Assembly: GCA_021292165.1 (NCBI GenBank)
Contig: CM037880.1
Coordinates: 136,588,564-136,652,563, forward strand
Length of the DNA stretch: 64,000 bases
Source: Shinisaurus crocodilurus
Lineage: Eukaryota; Chordata; Lepidosauria; Squamata; Shinisauridae
Direction of reading: 5' to 3'
The position numbers and the translations under genes are program-made. Shown here piece after piece: positions 32,069-43,534 of this stretch. How positions within the stretch are numbered: the stretch's first letter is position 1; each line of letters starts with the position of its first letter. The notes beneath the pieces were generated by a model, which saw only the letters and a program-made list of their open reading frames with translations, did no database searches and had not been told where the DNA came from.

Positions 32069-32400
32069 TAATATAATCAGGCAAGGCCTCAAAACCACCA
32101 CCCGCCAAGTCTTGCTGGAATAAACAGGTTTTCACTAACCTTCTGGAGGTTAAGTTGAACAGGCACGAAGACCTCTTTGCAGAGGGAGTTCCATAATGAG
32201 GGTACCCTCTACAGAAAATACAATTTTTCATGTCACTGTGCCCCTGACAAAGACAGAAGTTAAGGTAATATCCCAGATATGATCTCAGTGGAAGGGGACC
32301 TCATACAGAAGAAGGTATTAAGATGGACCAAGGCCGCTTAAGGCTTTAAAGTTTAAGGCTAGCATGTTGAATTTTGCACAGAAGCAAATGGATTGTACAG
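32069..32400 (-). mobile_element. LINE-2 C-terminal fragment, degraded
   Basis: Reversed, it gives cattatggaactccctctgc (LWNSLP position) and upstream ctttaaagccttaagcggcc (FKAL-GL position), the order of the L2 C-terminus. Stops and gaps break the frame. It lies tail-to-tail with the preceding LINE tail. Confidence 0.65.
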
Positions 32401-32475
32401 ATCTCAGTTAGCACTAGTGTTATATCCTGCCTTTTGACTCACTGTCACTAATAGGGAAGCCGCTGTATTTTGAAC

Positions 32476-32733
32476 TACAGTAATACCTTGGATTGCAAGT
32501 AACTTGGTCTGAGAGCGTTTTGCAAGACAAGCAAAAAATTTTTGAAAATTTTTGACTTGATAAACAAGCAAGGTCTTGCAAGACAAGTTACATAGGGATG
32601 TAACCGCTCGCCTTGAGCAGGCCGAAATCGGCCCTGCTCACGCCCACCAGAGACTCGCTTTGATATAAGAGTGTTTTGGATTACAAGCACGGTTCCGGAA
32701 CGAATTATGCTTGCAATCCAAGGTATTCCTGTA
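32476..32733 (-). mobile_element. Tigger/pogo-like MITE, family G, copy 1
   Basis: The element 32478-32731 (254 bp) has ends CAGTAATACCTTGGATTGC and GCAATCCAAGGTATTCCTG flanked by TA on both sides. The CAGTNNTNCCT end and TA target are typical of Tigger-type Tc1/mariner elements. Reverse orientation relative to the copies at 54912, 57532 and 58161. Interior ggccgaaatcggccc is shared only with copy 2, defining a subfamily. Confidence 0.9.
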
Positions 32734-33224
32734 ATTGAAATTTCCGAACTATCGTCAATTGCAGCCCATATACAGTGTTTTGCAATAATCTCTAGATTAG
32801 AGATCACCATAGCATGTATCATGGTAGCAGGGTCACTATTTTCTAGGGGCGGTTGCAGATGGCAAACAATTTCTATAGGCAAAAAGCATTCCTGAACATG
32901 GACACTATGGAAGAAAAGAAATGTAACCATTTCCCAACTACCCAAGCCTTTGCTCCACAGCACTTGATTTGGGCACAACTTCATTCAGCTTGTGATGCTG
33001 TGTTTCAATGCTGCTGTAGTACTGCTTGTGAACAAATGTCATGAGGTACTATTATTCCTCAGCTCTTGGGTTCCAACTTCCCACTTAAATCAAAGCAAGC
33101 TACCTGCTGACAAACACAGCCTGCCCTTTTGGATCCACCTCCTCCAAGATGAAAAGCAAGTGCCATTAGTTGACCTGTCTGGTCTTGCCTCCCACTGTAG
33201 AAAACAGCTGTGATTCCCTTAACT
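32734..33224. other. No gene recognised
   Basis: Unique-looking sequence; nothing supportable. Confidence 0.4.
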
Positions 33225-33292
33225 CAGTGTTCTCCAACCTTGGGTCCCCAGATGTTTTTGGCCTACTACTCCCAGCATGCCCCAGCCAGCAT
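33225..33292. mobile_element. hAT MITE family A, single arm
   Basis: CAGTGTTCTCCAACCTTGGG to gccccagccagcat matches the left arm and centre of 4099-4218; the right arm is absent. Confidence 0.85.
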
Positions 33293-33485
33293 AGCTGCCT
33301 TAACTTAAGGAGGCTTTCCTACTAGAAACCATGAAAATGCTAATCTACTAAATTTTAAGATAAAAAATGTAGCCACACAAACATTATAGATGAGTTTTCT
33401 TCTCTATGCAAATACAATCCAGCAGTCATTGCTCCCTTACAAGTTTGGATTCTTTATGAATACATAAAGAATACATAAAATACAG

Positions 33486-33655
33486 GCTTGTGGCTTACGC
33501 TGGCTGAGCTTGTCTGAGCGTGGGAAGCTAAGCAGGGTCAAGCCTGGTTATTACTTGGATGGGAGACCCCTCCTCTAGTTTCCTGCATTGAGCAGGGGGT
33601 TGGACTCGATAGCCTTGTAGGCTCCTTCCCACTCTATGATCTATGAAATCTATGA
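33486..33655 (+). mobile_element. 5S rRNA-derived SINE with CR1 tail, copy 2
   Basis: Best 5S resemblance in the window: tgggaagctaagcagggtca, agcctggttattacttggat, gggagacc, covering box A, the intermediate element and box C of 5S genes. The tail is cctgcattgagcagggggtt, ggactcgatagccttgtagg and tatgatctatgaaatctatg, as in CR1. Upstream cttacgctggctgagcttgtctgagcg is the diverged first half of 5S. Confidence 0.92.
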
Positions 33656-33725
33656 ACTGGCTCAGTCACTCTTAAACTCTCCGTGCAGAGCATCCCCATG
33701 GACACAACCGCATGGAAGAAGTTGA

Positions 33726-33800
33726 TGTGGTTTGCACATAACAACAACCCATATGTTGTTTAAGCTATGGGTTGTCCGGGTCAAGCAGGAGCAAGAAGTG
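33726..33800. mobile_element. Foldback element end, family D
   Basis: gatgtggtttgcacataaca, acaacccatatgttgt and agctatgggttgtccgg match family D ends. The far end is not delimited (possibly near 34155). Confidence 0.5.
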
Positions 33801-34170
33801 CGCTGCCTCCTGCACGCTCGCAGCTTCTGCTTTGCCAAAATTCAGAGAAGATAGGAAAGGAAGAAAAAAGAGAAAGAAAAACTCTGTTCAGTGTCCCAGG
33901 AGGCAGTAGAATTTTTACAGGGGGTTTTTGCCATGAGGTGAGAAAATGTTCCGAACGCTGCTAGTTGCTGCAGTGGACAAAAAGGAACTGAGACTCCGGC
34001 AGAAGCCCCAGCCGGAGCATGCACAGAAGAGGTGGGCAGGACTCCCACCTAACTCCAGAATGTTCCAAATGACTTTTATTGCGTAGGCGCATAACCCAAT
34101 ACGCATGAGTCGCAGAGACCACGAAGAAGGATCTGTTGTTTTTCCTAATGAAGTTTCACACAAGCACGGT

Positions 34171-34425
34171 GGCCTAAATCCAACATATTGTTAGCGGAAG
34201 AAATTGCTGCACTGGTGGAGCTCCGCTGCCTTTTACTGTTGTGCAAGCAGTTGCACAAGCAGTTGCATTAGCAGACCACTTTGTAAACCTAAGTTCTGCA
34301 AGCGGCTGCGCAAGCAGAACTTTAGTTGGATTCTCCCTTGCACATAGTTTGGAACATGGTTTCCGCTAGTGCAACATCATTTGCAGTAGCAGAATGCCAC
34401 CGTTGGATACAACCCAACGGTTTGT
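34171..34425. mobile_element. Foldback element, family N
   Basis: aaatccaacatattgttagc and gcagaatgccaccgttggat are inverted ends. The centre aagttctgcaagcggctgcg is reversed by cgcaagcagaacttta, and gttgcacaagcagttgca adds another inverted pair. Non-coding. Confidence 0.6.
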
Positions 34426-37255
34426 TGTTGTTGTTGTTTTTAAAAGAGAGGGCATGCTTATAGCAATCAACACCATGACATGGCAGCTATCAGCATGGCT
34501 GTGTTGCTTCCGCCACACAATGGCATGCAAGAGATGCTCTGCATGAAGGATTTCAACTTAACGCACCTAAGGTAGCCTCCATTTTTCCACTATGCAACCT
34601 CAAGAGGAAGTTTTATTTCTCAACATTATCACATATAAAAAATATAACACTGATGGGGAAAGTAGTTACGTTAAAATAATTATGCTTAGTCCTGTTATCA
34701 ATATATTTTTTCACAGCAGTTGGGAAAATTACATTGAACTTTTCTATAGCAGCCTTAACTCTGCCCTTTCAAAGCTATAGTGCATGGTACGGAAGAATCT
34801 TTCAGTGCAAAGAATTAAAAAACCTGAAACTTGGCATATCACCAAGAGGCATGCTACCACCCCCAATGGGACACACACACACTGCAAAGATCAAGACCAA
34901 AATTCTCTGTCCCTGAACAACTGCACGTCCACAATCTAGGGTTGCATTCGTTTAAGAGGTTGGAGGTGATGCTTTCCTCTCAATATGAAAGCCCGTTTTG
35001 AAAGTGATAGCCTTGAAGTAGTAACTGGAGTGAGATGATTAAAATTATCTTATTCGGGCACCAACAGGACATATCAGCCATGCCAGCAGTACAAAACGTT
35101 TCTGTTCTTGTTCCTTGCAATTAGAGCACCACATGTTTCCTAGTTCAGAACAGGGAGTTGGGTGGGGTGTGAGAAAGGCAGCATTCAAAATGCAATCTAT
35201 GTTTATAGGCTTTAATCCAATTTCACACCTTGCTCCCCCCCCTCCTTCCCCCATCTTGAAAATTCAATTCTTATTACAGCTAAGCAACTACTAGAGCTCA
35301 TAAAGCAAGTTTGTGGGTTCTGTAGATTTGGGGCTGCATACAACGTATGAATACTAGTTTTATAAATCACCACTGTTTGGTTTGTTAAGCCTACGCATTT
35401 CAGTCATTTGCTGAATAGTTTATTAAGCGATACGTTCCTAGTAGGCCTGGGCCGCATTAACCTTTAGTTAAAACAGTCTCCAGACTCAGAATGTGGACCT
35501 TGTGCTGTTAATTACAGGAGGCACTGCTAGACTCCCATGTGGTTATATGATCCTATGTAACCTTTGAACAAGGGGACTATGAGGAGGCCTGCTTTCCACA
35601 GTTTAAAGGTGGAAGGGGGGGGCCATCTTGCTACGAGGAGAACATGTGGCTGATTAGCCTTTCAAGCAGACTCCACCATCCCATAATTGGCTCATAAATT
35701 TCATTCATAACCTGGAGTGGAATGGGGTCAAAATGAACTATCTGTATTTTTTAAATATTTGTCATTACTCTCCTGTCAGCAAGTGTTGGTGTCCCCCCCC
35801 CACCTTTGCCAAGTTTTAGATAGTGAATGCTTGCATCCTTGGTGTATTTATTTTATAGCTCCACAAACCCCAAGTGCAACCAGGACCTCTCCAGAGAAGA
35901 CTGCTGAATGCAAAGCGCTACGATCAATGGGTCAGTTAATCAAAAGTGACACAATCTGCAGGCAATCCAGGTTTTGCAACCCACTCTGCCAAGCCATGCT
36001 GCCCTCTTTCTCTCCCCCCCCAGGCCCCCTTCCCAATTTCTTGTTCAGGGAGCGGGGATCAAAACTATCTTACAGGCACAGCAGTTATTGTTAAAAGGAA
36101 TCCCAGCCATGACTTTCCTTCAGCTCATTTAGAGGCTTCTGCATTACTTGAAAGAGAAGCCTTTCATTATTAGAAAGCAAATGAGTGGAAAGCAAAAGAA
36201 GGGAAATGAAGGTGAGGGAATGCATTAAAAAATAAATGAAAAATAAATTCATCTGTGTATTTAAAACACACTCTTAGCTATATAACAAGCCAAAAAATTA
36301 AAAATATATATATCTGTAATCATTTATGTCTATATTCATATATTTACTTTGCTGTTGTTATGCATTAATATCCAATTACAATGGTTTCTGGACTCTTGTC
36401 AAAAAATTTGGAGACCAAAATAGGAAGAAAATATAGTAATTAAACTGTAAGGTCTTTAGAAATGCTTTTAGCTATTATGGAGAACATTTAAGTTTATGGA
36501 AGCTCACAGAAAACATGTGGGTGGGTGGGTGTTGAAATCACATTTTTCTGCCACATTTATACCAGCATTTCTAACAGAAAGCATTGCAGAATGACAGGAG
36601 GGAGAGTATATTAACATCAGGAGCATTTCATCCCACCAGCAGCATTTCATTTCTGTCAGCATTGCATAAAACCGTGGAAAGACTGGTTGTGTGTCCTAAC
36701 ACTACTGATTTAAATAATAATAACTGGAAACAGTCCAGAAACCATGCAAGAATACAATCATCACACACAAGGGGGGGAAAGTACACAAATCTGATACTTT
36801 TGGCTGTCCACTGCAGAAACAAGAGGCCTTGGAGAAGCTTCCAGAAAATCAGAGACACAAACGCTCAGTTGTAGTTGCAACTCCAGCAAACACACCTGTT
36901 TTACATTTCAGTTATGATTGGTCTGATTACGCCGAAGGGCATATCAGTTGCCATTATTTTTAAACAGAATACTCCTGCAGCCGAAAAGCATAGCCTATAG
37001 CAACTCTGATTACAAGGGCCAAAGCTAAACATAAAGTTATAGACAAGAGGAAATGGAAGTCCAACGTAGAAAGACATACAAAATAGACAGGGAGGGCTGG
37101 CTCAACCAAACAGGCAATGGAAGTGGCCACTTGGGAGGGCAGAATTCAAGTGGAGCCAGATTACAGTTTGCTTTTTGTCAGCATGGGGTTTGGGGAGCTT
37201 GCAAGCTGCCACGGCGGGACCCTACTGTGAAGCAAGCTGCCTCCAGTATTAATAG
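34426..37255. other. No gene recognised; long unique stretch
   Basis: 2.8 kb with no recognised repeat or exon. The 125-codon frame at 35717-36094 shows no domain or splice support. A good place for alignment-based conservation tests. Confidence 0.4.
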
Positions 37256-37370
37256 CACAATCCTACGCATGTTTAGACAGAAAAAAGTCCTATAACTGCC
37301 AGCATCCCTCCAATTATGCCAGGAACTGTAGGCCGTGTGTGTGTGTCTAAACACGCATAGGATTGCACCC
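37256..37370. mobile_element. Foldback miniature, family J, copy 2
   Basis: gcacaatcctacgcatgttt, agacagaaaaaagtcctata returns as aggaactgtaggccgtg and gtctaaacacgcataggatt. A short GT run has expanded in the right arm. Confidence 0.75.
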
Positions 37371-37589
37371 TAAGAGGTTTTGAGGTTCCCCTTCCCCACC
37401 TTTTTGCACTTTAAAAATAAAAATACTGCCCAGAGCTTGGCAGCAGAGGCCAAGGAAGAAGGGTGTGTGTGGGAGGGAAGCCTCTTCTAAGTTGGCACCT
37501 ACTGCTGCCATGTATCTTTCACCATGATGCCAGCATCCATCGGTAGATGTTATCTGCTAGGCCAGCATTCCAATTTTGAACATTAATGG

Positions 37590-38050
37590 GGCAAGGAGAC
37601 TTGATTTATTTATCAGATTTAAACTCCTCCTTCCCACCAAGGAAATGGCGCTCAAGGCAGCTAACAAAAATAAGAACCAAACTTTAAAATAAAAAAACTA
37701 GTTAAAGCAATCATAAAACAAAAACAAAAATTGTAAACACAATTTTTAAAAACCCACAGCAATAAAGTAATGAAAACAGCACCCAATCCAACATGTCAGC
37801 TTACATGCCAAAAGCCAGCTTGAATAAAAACATCTTTGCTTGCCAGTGGAAAGGCAGCAGAGAAGGAGCCAACCTATCTCCTTCAGCAGGAGTTCCAAAG
37901 CCAGGGAGCAGCCACCGAGAAGACCCTCTCTCACGTCCCCAAACGTGCCTCTGATGGCAGTAGGAACAACAGAAGGGCCTCCCTGGAAGATCTTAAAACC
38001 ACAATAGGCTTGTATGGGAGAAGGCAGTCTTTTAGGTATCCACAAAGAGA
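37590..38050 (-). mobile_element. LINE-2 3' fragment
   Basis: Reversed, 37877-37940 gives gagagggtcttctcggtggc and tccctggctttggaactcct, corresponding to the L2 RAFSVAAP-LWNSLP region. Towards 37600 comes the reversed 3' tail (gagcgccatttccttggtgg). The frame is broken. Confidence 0.65.
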
Positions 38051-38364
38051 GAATACATCTCAGGATGCTAAAATAATTGTTTTATTCTAGAGAAAGTCTG
38101 CTTTCTTTAGAATAAAACATCCCCCCCCCCCTAGAATCTTGAGATGTGTTCTGTCTTTGTGGATTTCTAGTGGATGCTCTCCGGTTTTTTCTCTGCTCAT
38201 GGTCTTTCTGGTAGTCTGGTCCCAAGTTGTATGTTTGTTTTTATCTATGCGCCTCCAGTGTGTGACAGCAGCCAGCCTCCTGATTCATAAACTTGCATTT
38301 GCTGGGCTCCAGAGGGTGAGACCACTTAAGATTTTAGCCACCATTAAAGACTGGAAGACATTTA

Positions 38365-38487
38365 GGACATTTATTTATTTATTTATTTATTTATTACATT
38401 TATACCCCGCCTCTTTTCCTGCAAGGAACCCAAGGTGGCTTACATAATCCTCCTCCTCCTCTCCATTTGATCCTCACAACAACCCAC
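38365..38487 (-). mobile_element. MIR-type SINE, copy 4, tail half
   Basis: (ATTT)n, ataccccgcctcttttcctg, aaggaacccaaggtggctta, cataatcctcctcctcctct, gatcctcacaacaaccc. The head and most of the CORE are missing. Confidence 0.85.
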
Positions 38488-39605
38488 CCACTGCAGTTTT
38501 CAAAAGAGATCATCATATGACAGTGCTGCAGCAGAGGGGCATATTCTTCTTTCACAAGAACACAACATTAATTGAGATCTGAGGAGGAGGGAATCAGAGG
38601 GCAGAATGGGGGGGGGGGGCTTCTTTAAAATTTCTAAGCTCCAAAAGCAAGGAACAAACCCAGAGGGCTGGGTGGGAATGGAACCAGTGCTGTATATCTG
38701 AGAAAGCTAAATATTCATACTTCATGTACCTTAAGGGGGGGGACCCCACTGTGTTTTTTCACTAAATGAAAGTGTCATTTATCTTTTGGAGCAGAATTTT
38801 GTTTTCTAATTGTTAATGTAAAGCTTTATTGCTGTTATAGTTCAGGTAGCAAAGCTTGGAATACTCCTTTACGGTCTTATTTCAAGGTAACATAGTTTAA
38901 CAGTTACTTTGGAACCTCAGATATAGCCTACAAAGCAGACATATCTAATCTACATTAGATATAGGATAGCAATCACCCCCTGTTCCATATTCACCATCAC
39001 AAATTGCAGAACTAAACTCCTATTTCAGCCATAAGGCATGCATCAAATAGGAAGGGATGCACAGGGTTATCAATCTTCGCAGTGGTTTTTGCCCCCATTA
39101 AAGCCGAGGATATAAAACGAGTTAACTAATCTGACTTCACCAGTGATACTTCGAACTGAGTGCTTGTCTTACTTAACTTTCAGCACGTGACTAAATACAA
39201 CTGATCACTCATTTTATTCATGGGCTAAATTTTAACAAAATAGATTGTATATAGTTCCTATGATGATCTTGCAGATAAAAGCCACAGAGAATAGCTACAA
39301 GTAATGACTGCAATCCAGGGGAAGTTAACTGTTAAATTAAACTCCGTAAATGACTAACCGCTGTTTTAACAACATTTATAATTTACGTATCAACATTTTG
39401 GTCAAGGTGCCTAAAAGTGCTGCTTGGGTCAGCACACCAGAATTTGCCTCTAATCGAGGCCCACAATATACAATGGCATGCATTCACATGTAATGGTAGA
39501 CCAGAATTTAGCATTATATGCACAAGCCTCAAGCTCATGAACTCCCTTGTGCTCCTCTGCTTGGCTAGGGAGGCGATTGGAAGCTTTTGCTCCAATTTTC
39601 AACAC
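38488..39605. other. No gene recognised
   Basis: Unique-looking AT-rich DNA with G homopolymers at about 38609 and 38736. Nothing supportable. Confidence 0.4.
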
Positions 39606-40370
39606 TTGGTTTCCAGGGATGGGGACTCGGACTAGAGGACTCGACTCGTGAGTTGCACTGAGTCCCCCCTCTGACTCCAGTCTGACTCGAGTCCCAATAT
39701 TTTAATGAGACTCGAGACTCGAGACCAAGGACTCGTCAACATCCCTGGGCTGTGCCAGAAGGAGTGGAAAGGAGCGTGATCACCGGTGAAGAGCGCATGG
39801 AAGCGAGGCACGCCGCTGCTCGGCCACTATGGACAGCTACTAGGAGCGCAGCCCCAACGATGTGTTGAGATTTATTTTGATTGATGTGTTGTTGTGGGGG
39901 GTTTGGGTTAGGGTCAGACATTTTGGGTTTGGCTGCCTCTGCCTGCCTGTTTGGGGTTCCCTGCCTCCTCTGCCTGCCTGGTCTCTTCTTGACCTGTTCA
40001 ACAGTTGAATTGTCCAAGACAAACGCCTCTGCCTGCCTGCTTTGGGGTTCCCTGCCTCCTCTGCCTGCCTGATTAATTTGGGTTTCTCTGCCTGGTCTGT
40101 TCTTGCCAAAATCAGTTGCAGAGTTTTGAAATAAAAAGGCACACTTGTGCCTAGAATTTATTTAAGCCACAAATCTGAAGTAGCCTTATTTTGTTGGGGG
40201 GAAACCCCATTGATTTTAATAGGGACTCGTGGAGTCAGTTTTGGGAGTGACTCGGGACTCGAGAGTCACCATTTTGGACCAAGGACTTGGGACTCGAGAC
40301 TCGGGTCTAAAGACTCGTGACTCGACTCGTGACTCGAGACCAAGGACTCTTCAACATCCCTGTTGGTTTC
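39606..40370. mobile_element. Non-autonomous hAT with CTCGAG-rich ends, family Q
   Basis: The element 39614-40362 (749 bp) starts CAGGGATGGGGACTCGG and ends CTCTTCAACATCCCTG, with the perfect 8 bp duplication ttggtttc at 39606-39613 and 40363-40370. Both subterminal regions carry arrays of gactcgag/actcgactcgt, plausible transposase binding sites. A second right-end copy (gactcgtcaacatccctg) lies internally, ending at 39747. The interior has two direct copies of tgcctgcctg..tttggggttccctgcctcct. No transposase. Confidence 0.92.
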
Positions 40371-40525
40371 TTGTTCTGCCCAAACCAGGAAAGTTAGTGT
40401 TAACTTTAGTTTACTGAAACAAGCTGGGATCATTAACCACTGTTTGAAGATGGCTTGTTTCCCAAAACCATAGTTAAGACTAACCACATTTTATTGGGGT
40501 TTGGACATAACAAGAAACTGTGGTT
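40363..40525. mobile_element. Foldback element, family E, split by a hAT
   Basis: tggtttcttgttctgcccaa (40366) is inverted by tttggacataacaagaaact (40500-40519); interior gttaactttagtttactgaa and ttaagactaaccacatttta. The family Q hAT landed in its left edge: its TSD ttggtttc is part of this end. Confidence 0.6.
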
Positions 40526-41742
40526 AGTTTTAAAACATTAAGCAAAAGCTTCTAAAATCTCCTCCTCATGGTCAAGCTAGAAGAGGAATGCAGAGCAGAG
40601 AGCATATAAGCCTGATGCTCATGAACATAATGCTAACTACAGTTTAATGTTATGTGTAACCAGGACATTGAAACAGAAAGCATGCCCTGCAAAATGTCCC
40701 AAAGCACTATGCAGAAAGCTGATGCAATTAATTCTAAGATAATGTATAGGAATCCATTAGCAGAAGCAACTGTTGCAAATGCAATCCTGGTGAAGAACAT
40801 CCAAACAGTTTCTCTTCTACTGAAAATACCTATACACTTGGGGTTTTATTTTATTTTTAAGTCACTATTATGCCATGAGGTAAACATCTGGTTAGCACCC
40901 AGCTAGAATCTGAAAGCAGTCAAAAAATAAATAAATTAAAAAATGGCAGGGCTATAATTTTTTCCAGGAAATCCATTAGGCCTTGTTTCAGGTATCATAT
41001 GGATAGAGGTCAATAGTATAAAGAGCAGATGGCTCAGGCAAACAGTCCTTCCACAATATATTGTTAGCTTTCAAACATCTCCCAGAATGCACAGCTTCTT
41101 GGAATTGTAGCATTCAGTGAGTTACTGGACCAATATCTAGAGCTTCTACTCTGTAAACGCTGCTCAAAAACACTTTTACTCAGCACAAGAGCAAGTATCT
41201 GTGTAAATACAATTTCAGTCATTTAGCGGTAATATTTTAAAGTACAGTAAACATTGTGTGCCAGTTTGTGTTTCGTGTTCTACTAAGGCGATCAACTTTT
41301 ACTCTTGTTAGTCCCTTTCCAAAATTGAATTATTCTTGCTTTTCATTTTGCTCCCTCAGACACCAGAGGCATTTGGTTCCACAGAGAAAAGGAGCCTTAT
41401 GGGACATTATCGAAAGTATATTACTTAATTAAGGAGGATTAGGATTCTATGAATAGCCTTGTCTGCTAGACAGACAGACTAGCTTAGGGTTTGTTTATTT
41501 GCTTAAGCTGTTAATGGGGTTGTTTTGTTTTTTTTAAACTTTGTTTTTTTCCCCTTTTTCTTTTAAAAAAGAAGCTTTTAGCAGTGTTACTCTGTATGCT
41601 TTGAGCTGTGTAACCTCATGTTAGAGGGCATAAGAACGTTTGCCAAGCACCTAATACAAAAAAGGAGTTTGTAATCTAAGGAGGACCAGTCAGGGTACAA
41701 AGTACAGTAATGAGGAGTCAGACAATATTTACTAGCAGGTTT

Positions 41743-41745
<3 letters not shown>
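40526..41745. other. No gene recognised
   Basis: No exon or intact repeat seen; ORFs are short and featureless. Confidence 0.4.

Positions 41746-41782
<37 letters not shown>
41746..41782. repeat. (CA)n microsatellite
   Basis: About 18 AC units; source of a false Cys/Val ORF on the minus strand. Confidence 0.97.
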
Positions 41783-41783
<1 letters not shown>

Positions 41784-41886
41784 CCTAAGTTTTCCTAGCT
41801 CATTTAACAGCCTACGCTACTATTTTAATCCAGTGGTTTTCCAAAAATTCTGCCTTCAGGGAACCCTTTCTCCACTGTGACTCATC

Positions 41887-42005
41887 TATCCTTGGTTTAC
41901 TTTTGGTGCAAGGGCAAGCATCAAGATTAAGGCTCCGATGAAAGGTCCCAGGCAACCTTGTTTTGGTTTCTCCTTCATTTTCTTTGCTGTCACTGCCACT
42001 GCCTA
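41887..42005 (+). repeat. 119 bp direct repeat, unit 1
   Basis: From tatccttggtttacttttgg to cactgccactgccta. It is repeated at 42388-42506 with five mismatches by my count. Not recognised as a known element. Confidence 0.95.
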
Positions 42006-42387
42006 ATCATTGCAAAAAAAAAAAAAAAAAATCTGGGGCAAGTTGTAGAGGACACGCAGACCATGTTGGGCTTAACTGGTGCCCCAATGTGAACTGAGAG
42101 AGTGTCCCTTAAACACACCGAACAATCTCCTGTGGCTGCACATTACAGGGGACAATCATTAAGTGGTTGCCAAAATGTCCTTCAGAGAAGTCTATCTGCC
42201 GTTACTGATCTTCATGTTGAGGAACCCAGTAAGTTATCAAGGAACGCCAGGTTTGGCCTGAGCACAGCCTGAAAGCCAACACTGCAATCAAATGCTACAA
42301 ACCATTCTCGTATTCCCAGTTCTCCTAGTCAGTTAGAGCTTGGGGTGCCTGGCCAGTAGCACATTCCAATTAAACTTCAGCAAGTCT

Positions 42388-42506
42388 TATCCTTGGTTTT
42401 CTTTTGGTGAAAGGGCAAGCATCAAGATTAAGGCTCAGATGAAAGGTCCCAGGCAACCGTGTTTTGGTTTCTCCTTCATTTTCTTTGCTGTCACTGCCAC
42501 CGCCTA
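42388..42506 (+). repeat. 119 bp direct repeat, unit 2
   Basis: Matches 41887-42005 at 501 bp distance. Its right border is exactly where the CR1 3' end starts. Confidence 0.95.
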
Positions 42507-42601
42507 TAGAATCATAGAATCATAGAATCATAGAAAAGTAGAGTTGGAAGGGGCCTACAAGGCCATCGAGTCCAACCCCCTGCTCAATGCAGGAATCCAG
42601 G

Positions 42602-43042
42602 TCAAAGCATCTCTGACAGATGTCTGTCCAGCCGCACCTTGAATGCCTCCAGACTGGGAGAGCCCACAACCTCCCTAGGTAGTTGATTCCATTGTCTTAT
42701 TGCTCTGACAGTCAGGAAATTTTTCCTGATGTTTAGGTGGAATCTAGGTTCCTGTAACTTGAGCCCATTATTCCGTGTCCTGCAAACTGGGATGATCGAG
42801 AAGAGATCTTTGCCCTCCTCTGTGTGACATCCCTTCAAATACTGGAAGAGTGCGATCATATCTCCCCTCAGTCTCCTCTTCTGAAGGCTAAACATGCCCA
42901 GTTCTTTCAGTCTCTCCTCATAGGGCCTTGTTTCCAGTCCCTTTATCATCCTTGTTGCCCTCCTCTGAACCCTCTCCAGTTTGTCTATGTCCTTCTTAAA
43001 GTGAGGTGCCCAGAACTGGACGCAGTACTCAAGATGAGGCCT
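42602..43042 (-). pseudogene. CR1 ORF2 C-terminal fragment, open frame
   Basis: Reading from 43042: [20 protein letters not shown], then [40 protein letters not shown], and near the end [20 protein letters not shown] and [19 protein letters not shown] before the stop at 42602-42604. These are the standard end motifs of CR1 reverse transcriptases. The frame of 146 codons has no internal stop, so the copy is fairly young. Endonuclease and RT palm (YADD) are missing through 5' truncation, so it is non-functional. Confidence 0.93.
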
Positions 43043-43081
43043 AACCAGTGCCGAGTAGGCCTCATCTTGAGTACTGCGTCC
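43018..43081. repeat. 25 bp perfect inverted repeat at CR1 5' junction
   Basis: ggacgcagtactcaagatga (43018 on, to 43042) returns exactly at 43057-43081 after a 14 nt loop. The duplicated piece is CR1 coding sequence for the HLEYCVQ region in inverted orientation. Confidence 0.97.
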
Positions 43082-43534
43082 TAGTCATGGTCCTAGCAAC
43101 AATCATGTTCCCAGCTACCATTTCCCACTTCTACTTTTCCCACAAAACACTACCATGATGGCAAAACCATTGCTCGCCATCAGAGCTGGCTGCAGATGTC
43201 ATAATGTAGCAATGAGATTCCGCAAACGATATCTGAAGCTAAGCCTGCGTTGAGGACAGTATTTTTTGCCCTCGCTCTGGAACCCTGTGAGTAGTGAAAA
43301 AAGAAACAACAGCGGCCAGCAGCAGTGTGGAGTGCGATCACCATTGGCACTGAGGCGAAAACATCATCCCTGTTGTCTACTCAAAAAAATTCCCTCTCAG
43401 CAATTTTTGTGGCCCTCCCCAACAAAAGTGCCAAAACATATGTGCCCCCCCCACTCACAATTTGAGCCTGTGAGCAGGATGACGAAGTAGAGGGGAGGCA
43501 ATTTTGACACAGCCCTAATTAAGATACTAGACAG
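43082..43534. other. No gene recognised
   Basis: Nothing supportable; the first bases (tagtcatgg) weakly continue the 119 bp repeat unit. Confidence 0.4.

Larger units (their letters stand above)
42507..43081 (-). mobile_element. CR1 LINE 3' end with 5' inverted duplication
   Basis: Reversed CR1: 3' terminal tagaatcatagaatcatag units at 42507-42533, short 3' UTR (ctgcattgagcagggggttg reversed), ORF2 C-terminus upstream, then an inverted 25 bp duplication at the 5' junction. CR1 integrates by target-primed reverse transcription and ends in octamer repeats rather than poly-A. Confidence 0.95.

Noticed and set aside
33486..33600. 5S rRNA gene
   Set aside because: Only the internal promoter half is close to 5S; it runs into a CR1 tail and recurs three times, so it is a SINE.
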